This document shows, piece by piece, positions 13,001 through 15,341 of a stretch of 15,341 nt of DNA. Numbering within the stretch: position 1 is the first letter of the stretch; each line of letters begins with the position of its first letter. Source of the stretch: an uncultured Bacilli bacterium (GTDB taxonomy: Bacteria > Bacillota_I > Bacilli_A > RF39 > UBA660). The position numbers were made by a program, and so were the translations under genes. The notes below the pieces were generated by a model. It worked only from the letters and a program-made list of their open reading frames with translations, made no database searches and had not been told where the DNA came from. The stretch is taken from the NCBI GenBank assembly GCA_947591565.1, contig CANQDH010000011.1, positions 1 to 15,341 on the forward strand. The letters are read 5' to 3'.

Positions 13001-15109
13001 ATGAAACTAAAATTAAGAATTAATTCTGATGATATTGGTAAATTATTACTTTTTGCCATTATCCTATTGTATTTCGTAGCAATTGCTGTTATTAATTTAG
13101 GAGCGTTTATTCATAATGAGAAAATACCTGGATTAAATCCATTACCTGCTTTTACAACTAGTTATTTTGCTCCAACCATGGTTTTTTATTTAATTGCTTT
13201 AATTGCTATTTTAACAAGTGTATCATCTTCTATCTTTGAACGTGAAAAAGGTGGACCTGGTTTAGTTATCGGTAAAAAAACGGAAACAGGTTATGCATCT
13301 TGGTTAAAAGAAAAAGAAATGAAAAAAGAATTAAAAAGAATATTACCTAGTGATGAAAAATCGGATTATGGAGGTATTCCCTTAATAAACAATGGTAAAG
13401 AATTATGGGTTGATAATGGTGAATATCATAATTTAATTATAGGTTCAACAGGTAGTGGTAAAACAGAAATGCTTGTCCAACCTATGGTTAAAATATTAGC
13501 TAAAAGTCATCAATCAATGATTATAACTGACCCTAAAGGTGAAATCTATGAAAAAAATGCTAATGAACTTAGGGAAAAAGGTTATAAAATAATTCTTTTA
13601 AATTTTCGTGATCCGCAAAAAGGAAATTGCTGGAATCCACTAGCTCTTCCTTATTCGTTATATAAACAAGGAAATCATGATAAGGCTAATGAGTTACTAG
13701 ATGACCTTGCTATGAACATTCTTTACGATGAAAAAGCACAAAATGCTGATCCCTTTTGGGAAAAAACATCAGCTGATTACTTTGCTGGACTTGCTTTAGC
13801 TATTTTTGATGATGCTAAAGAAGAAGAAATAAATTTAAATACAATTAATTTAATGACAACTGTCGGTGAAGAAAAATTTCGCAATTCAACATATATGAAA
13901 GAATACTTTAGTTATAAAGATAAAGCTTCACCTGCATATGTAAATGTATCTAGTACCTTGATGGCTCCATCTGATACTAAAAGTAGTATTTTATCTGTTT
14001 TTAAACAAAAAATAAAATTATTTTCATCAAGAGAGAATTTATCAGAAATGCTTTCACATAGCGATTTTGAAATGAAAGATATTGGTAGGGAAAAAACCGC
14101 TGTCTTTATTGTTGTTCAAGATGAAAAGAAAACATATCATGCTTTAGTTACTATTTTTATTAAACAAGTTTATGAAACACTTATTGATGTTGCTCAAGAA
14201 TCTGGTGGAAAATTGCCATTTAGAACCAATTTTATTCTAGATGAATTTGCCAATATGCCACCACTTAAAGATGTTACAACAATGGTAACAGCTGCCAGAA
14301 GTAGGGCCATTAGATTTAGTTTTATCATCCAAAACTTTGCCCAATTATATCAAGTTTATGGTAAAGAAAATGGTGAAACAATTAAAGGTAACTGTGGTAA
14401 TATTGTTTATTTGATAAGTAGTGAACTTGCAGCTCTAGAAGAATTAAGTAAAATGTGTGGTGAAAAAAAGTCAAAAGAAAAAGAAAAAACTTCATCTACA
14501 CCACTTGCAACCGTTAGTGATTTACAAAGACTTCCAAAATGGACTATTGTTGTTTTAAGAATTAGAAAAATGCCTTTTAAAACAAAACTTACACCAAACT
14601 TTATTTTAGAACAAAATAATGCTTGGGGTAGAAATTATGAAAAAGCTGAATATCCACTTAGAGAAAAACAAGAAATTCATTTATTTGATATTAAAAAATT
14701 TGTAGATGAAAAATCGCAGGAAAAATTTGAATCTATGTTTGGTGGAATGCCTGATATAAGTAAAAGTGCACCACCAATGTTTGGAGGTTTTCCTGATATG
14801 GGAAGTATTCCTCCTCTTTTCCCTAATTCGGTAAAACCACCAGTATTTAATGAAAATCCAAAAGATGGTCCTAATGGGCTTAATATTGATGATTTAGTAA
14901 AGAGAATTGATGCTAAAATTGCTGAATTAGAAGAAGAAGAAAAACTTGAAAAAGAGAAAAATGAAATAACTAGTGATTTTAAAGAAAATAAAATAATTGA
15001 AGAAAAAGTAGAAACAATTGAAGACAAAAATGAACAAAAACAATCAGTTACAAGTGATGAAGTTTCTGATGATCAATTTTTTGATGATTTCTTTAGTGAT
15101 GATGAGTAA
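13001..15109 (+). CDS. virD4: VirD4/TraG-like coupling protein ATPase
   Basis: The coupling protein recruits substrates and delivers them to the type IV channel. The 702-residue product has two N-terminal membrane helices (about 14-35 and 58-78), then the soluble ATPase: Walker A GSTGSGKTE at 148-156, TDPKGEIYEKN at 176-186, NPLALPY at 212-218, PFWEKTSADYFAGLALAIF at 251-269, Walker B FILDEFANMP at 411-420, and FSFIIQNFAQL at 439-449. The core ends near 560. Beyond it is a 140-residue tail with a repeated MFGGxPD motif (579-584 and 593-599), Pro-rich segments, then a strongly acidic coiled region ending FFDDFFSDDE. The tail may bind substrates or partners. It is the last gene of the operon and is followed by a strong terminator. 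Having both VirB4 and VirD4 makes substrate transfer, not only pilus assembly, the likely job. Confidence 0.94.
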   Translation: MKLKLRINSDDIGKLLLFAIILLYFVAIAVINLGAFIHNEKIPGLNPLPAFTTSYFAPTMVFYLIALIAILTSVSSSIFEREKGGPGLVIGKKTETGYASWLKEKEMKKELKRILPSDEKSDYGGIPLINNGKELWVDNGEYHNLIIGSTGSGKTEMLVQPMVKILAKSHQSMIITDPKGEIYEKNANELREKGYKIILLNFRDPQKGNCWNPLALPYSLYKQGNHDKANELLDDLAMNILYDEKAQNADPFWEKTSADYFAGLALAIFDDAKEEEINLNTINLMTTVGEEKFRNSTYMKEYFSYKDKASPAYVNVSSTLMAPSDTKSSILSVFKQKIKLFSSRENLSEMLSHSDFEMKDIGREKTAVFIVVQDEKKTYHALVTIFIKQVYETLIDVAQESGGKLPFRTNFILDEFANMPPLKDVTTMVTAARSRAIRFSFIIQNFAQLYQVYGKENGETIKGNCGNIVYLISSELAALEELSKMCGEKKSKEKEKTSSTPLATVSDLQRLPKWTIVVLRIRKMPFKTKLTPNFILEQNNAWGRNYEKAEYPLREKQEIHLFDIKKFVDEKSQEKFESMFGGMPDISKSAPPMFGGFPDMGSIPPLFPNSVKPPVFNENPKDGPNGLNIDDLVKRIDAKIAELEEEEKLEKEKNEITSDFKENKIIEEKVETIEDKNEQKQSVTSDEVSDDQFFDDFFSDDE

Positions 15110-15121
15110 AAATATAAGTAT

Positions 15122-15155
15122 GTTAAAGAATTATTACTGTTCTTTAACTTTTTTT
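15122..15155 (+). terminator. Intrinsic terminator of the secretion operon
   Basis: A perfect 9-pair stem, GTTAAAGAA (15122-15130) with TTCTTTAAC (15140-15148), encloses a 9-base loop. Seven T (15149-15155) follow directly, then more T-rich sequence. It lies 12 bases after the virD4 stop. Confidence 0.88.
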
Positions 15156-15214
15156 AATTTTTTTCAACTTTTTTCCAAAATATAGGGGTATTCTTCAATT
15201 TTTCCTCGAATAAT

Positions 15215-15220
15215 TATAGT
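15215..15220 (+). promoter_or_regulatory. Possible -10 box for the gene at the right edge
   Basis: TATAGT lies 47 bases before ATG 15268, in the only spacer available for a promoter after the operon terminator. No convincing -35 box stands at 16-18 bases (the best is TTCAAT at 15194-15199, only 15 bases away), so this is weak. The rest of 15156-15267 holds T-rich sequence and nothing else I can name. Confidence 0.3.
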
Positions 15221-15267
15221 AGAGGCTAATATTTAAAAAGCTTCTGTTAGAAGAGGAGGAAAATTTA

Positions 15268-15341
15268 ATGAACGATTTAAAGAACAAATTAGACTTTATC
15301 TCTCTTAATAGAGATACCACATTTAAATACCTTTTTAAAAA
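15268..15341 (+). CDS. Start of a gene, possibly Rpn / PD-(D/E)XK transposase-like nuclease (3' end outside window)
   Basis: Only 24 codons are visible. ATG 15268 follows an excellent ribosome binding site (AGAGGAGGA at 15252-15260). The product begins MNDLKNKLDFISLNRDTTFK and continues YLFK. The phrase 'N-R-D-x-x-F-K-x-L-F' near the N-terminus is reminiscent of Rpn-family / PD-(D/E)XK nuclease 'putative transposase' proteins, which begin with a similar D-x-x-F-K-x-L-F motif before the catalytic core. That core lies outside the window, so the family is a guess from a short motif. The gene is separated from virD4 by a strong terminator and is probably its own transcription unit. Confidence 0.5.
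   Translation, partial: MNDLKNKLDFISLNRDTTFKYLFK

Noticed and set aside
1..15341. Mycoplasma-type genetic code (UGA as Trp), suggested by AT-richness and Mollicutes-like style
   Set aside because: TGA ends map and the TraC-like gene at sensible places, and conserved tryptophans are encoded by TGG, as in the FIWKGW motif of the PrgI-like protein.

Overview
The window is AT-rich chromosomal DNA from a low-GC Gram-positive (Bacillota) bacterium. UGA is a true stop codon (it ends map and the small gene before virB4), and tryptophan is read from UGG. This excludes the mycoplasma code. An M23 cell-wall hydrolase and a lipoprotein suggest a walled cell. The gene style resembles uncultured gut Bacilli near the Mollicutes (RF39-like lineages), but that placement is an inference from general resemblance only.

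Left part (1-3575): the end of the conserved spc/alpha ribosomal operon, all on the plus strand and tightly spaced. The order is adk (its last 99 codons), map, infA, rpmJ (37 codons), rpsM, rpsK, rpoA, rplQ. A strong intrinsic terminator is built across the rplQ stop codon and closes the operon.

Middle part (3593-15155): a sigma-A type promoter starts 17 bases after that terminator's T-tract. It heads an unbroken run of nine plus-strand genes that ends in a second strong intrinsic terminator. The run encodes a Gram-positive type IV secretion-like machine: a small VirB2/pilin-like protein; a 620-residue secreted cysteine-rich protein whose C-terminus is a second copy of the pilin-like hairpin; a VirB6/TrbL-like polytopic protein with a Ser/Thr-rich repeat tail; a PrgI/VirB3-like protein; a stand-alone TraC-like domain protein; the VirB4 ATPase; a membrane-anchored M23 peptidase with a glycine-heptad cytoplasmic region; a small lipoprotein that also has a C-terminal membrane helix; and the VirD4/TraG-like coupling ATPase. 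Gene overlaps and short gaps indicate one transcript of about 11.5 kb.

How the genes fit together (inference): VirB4 and VirD4 supply energy and select substrates at the inner face. The VirB6-, VirB3- and TraC-like proteins form the membrane platform. The peptidase opens the wall. The two pilin-module proteins and the lipoprotein form the surface part. No relaxase, integrase, origin of transfer or tRNA attachment site is visible, so the window does not show whether the substrate is DNA or protein.

Right edge (15156-15341): a short intergenic region, then the first 24 codons of a gene that may belong to the Rpn / PD-(D/E)XK transposase-like nuclease family.
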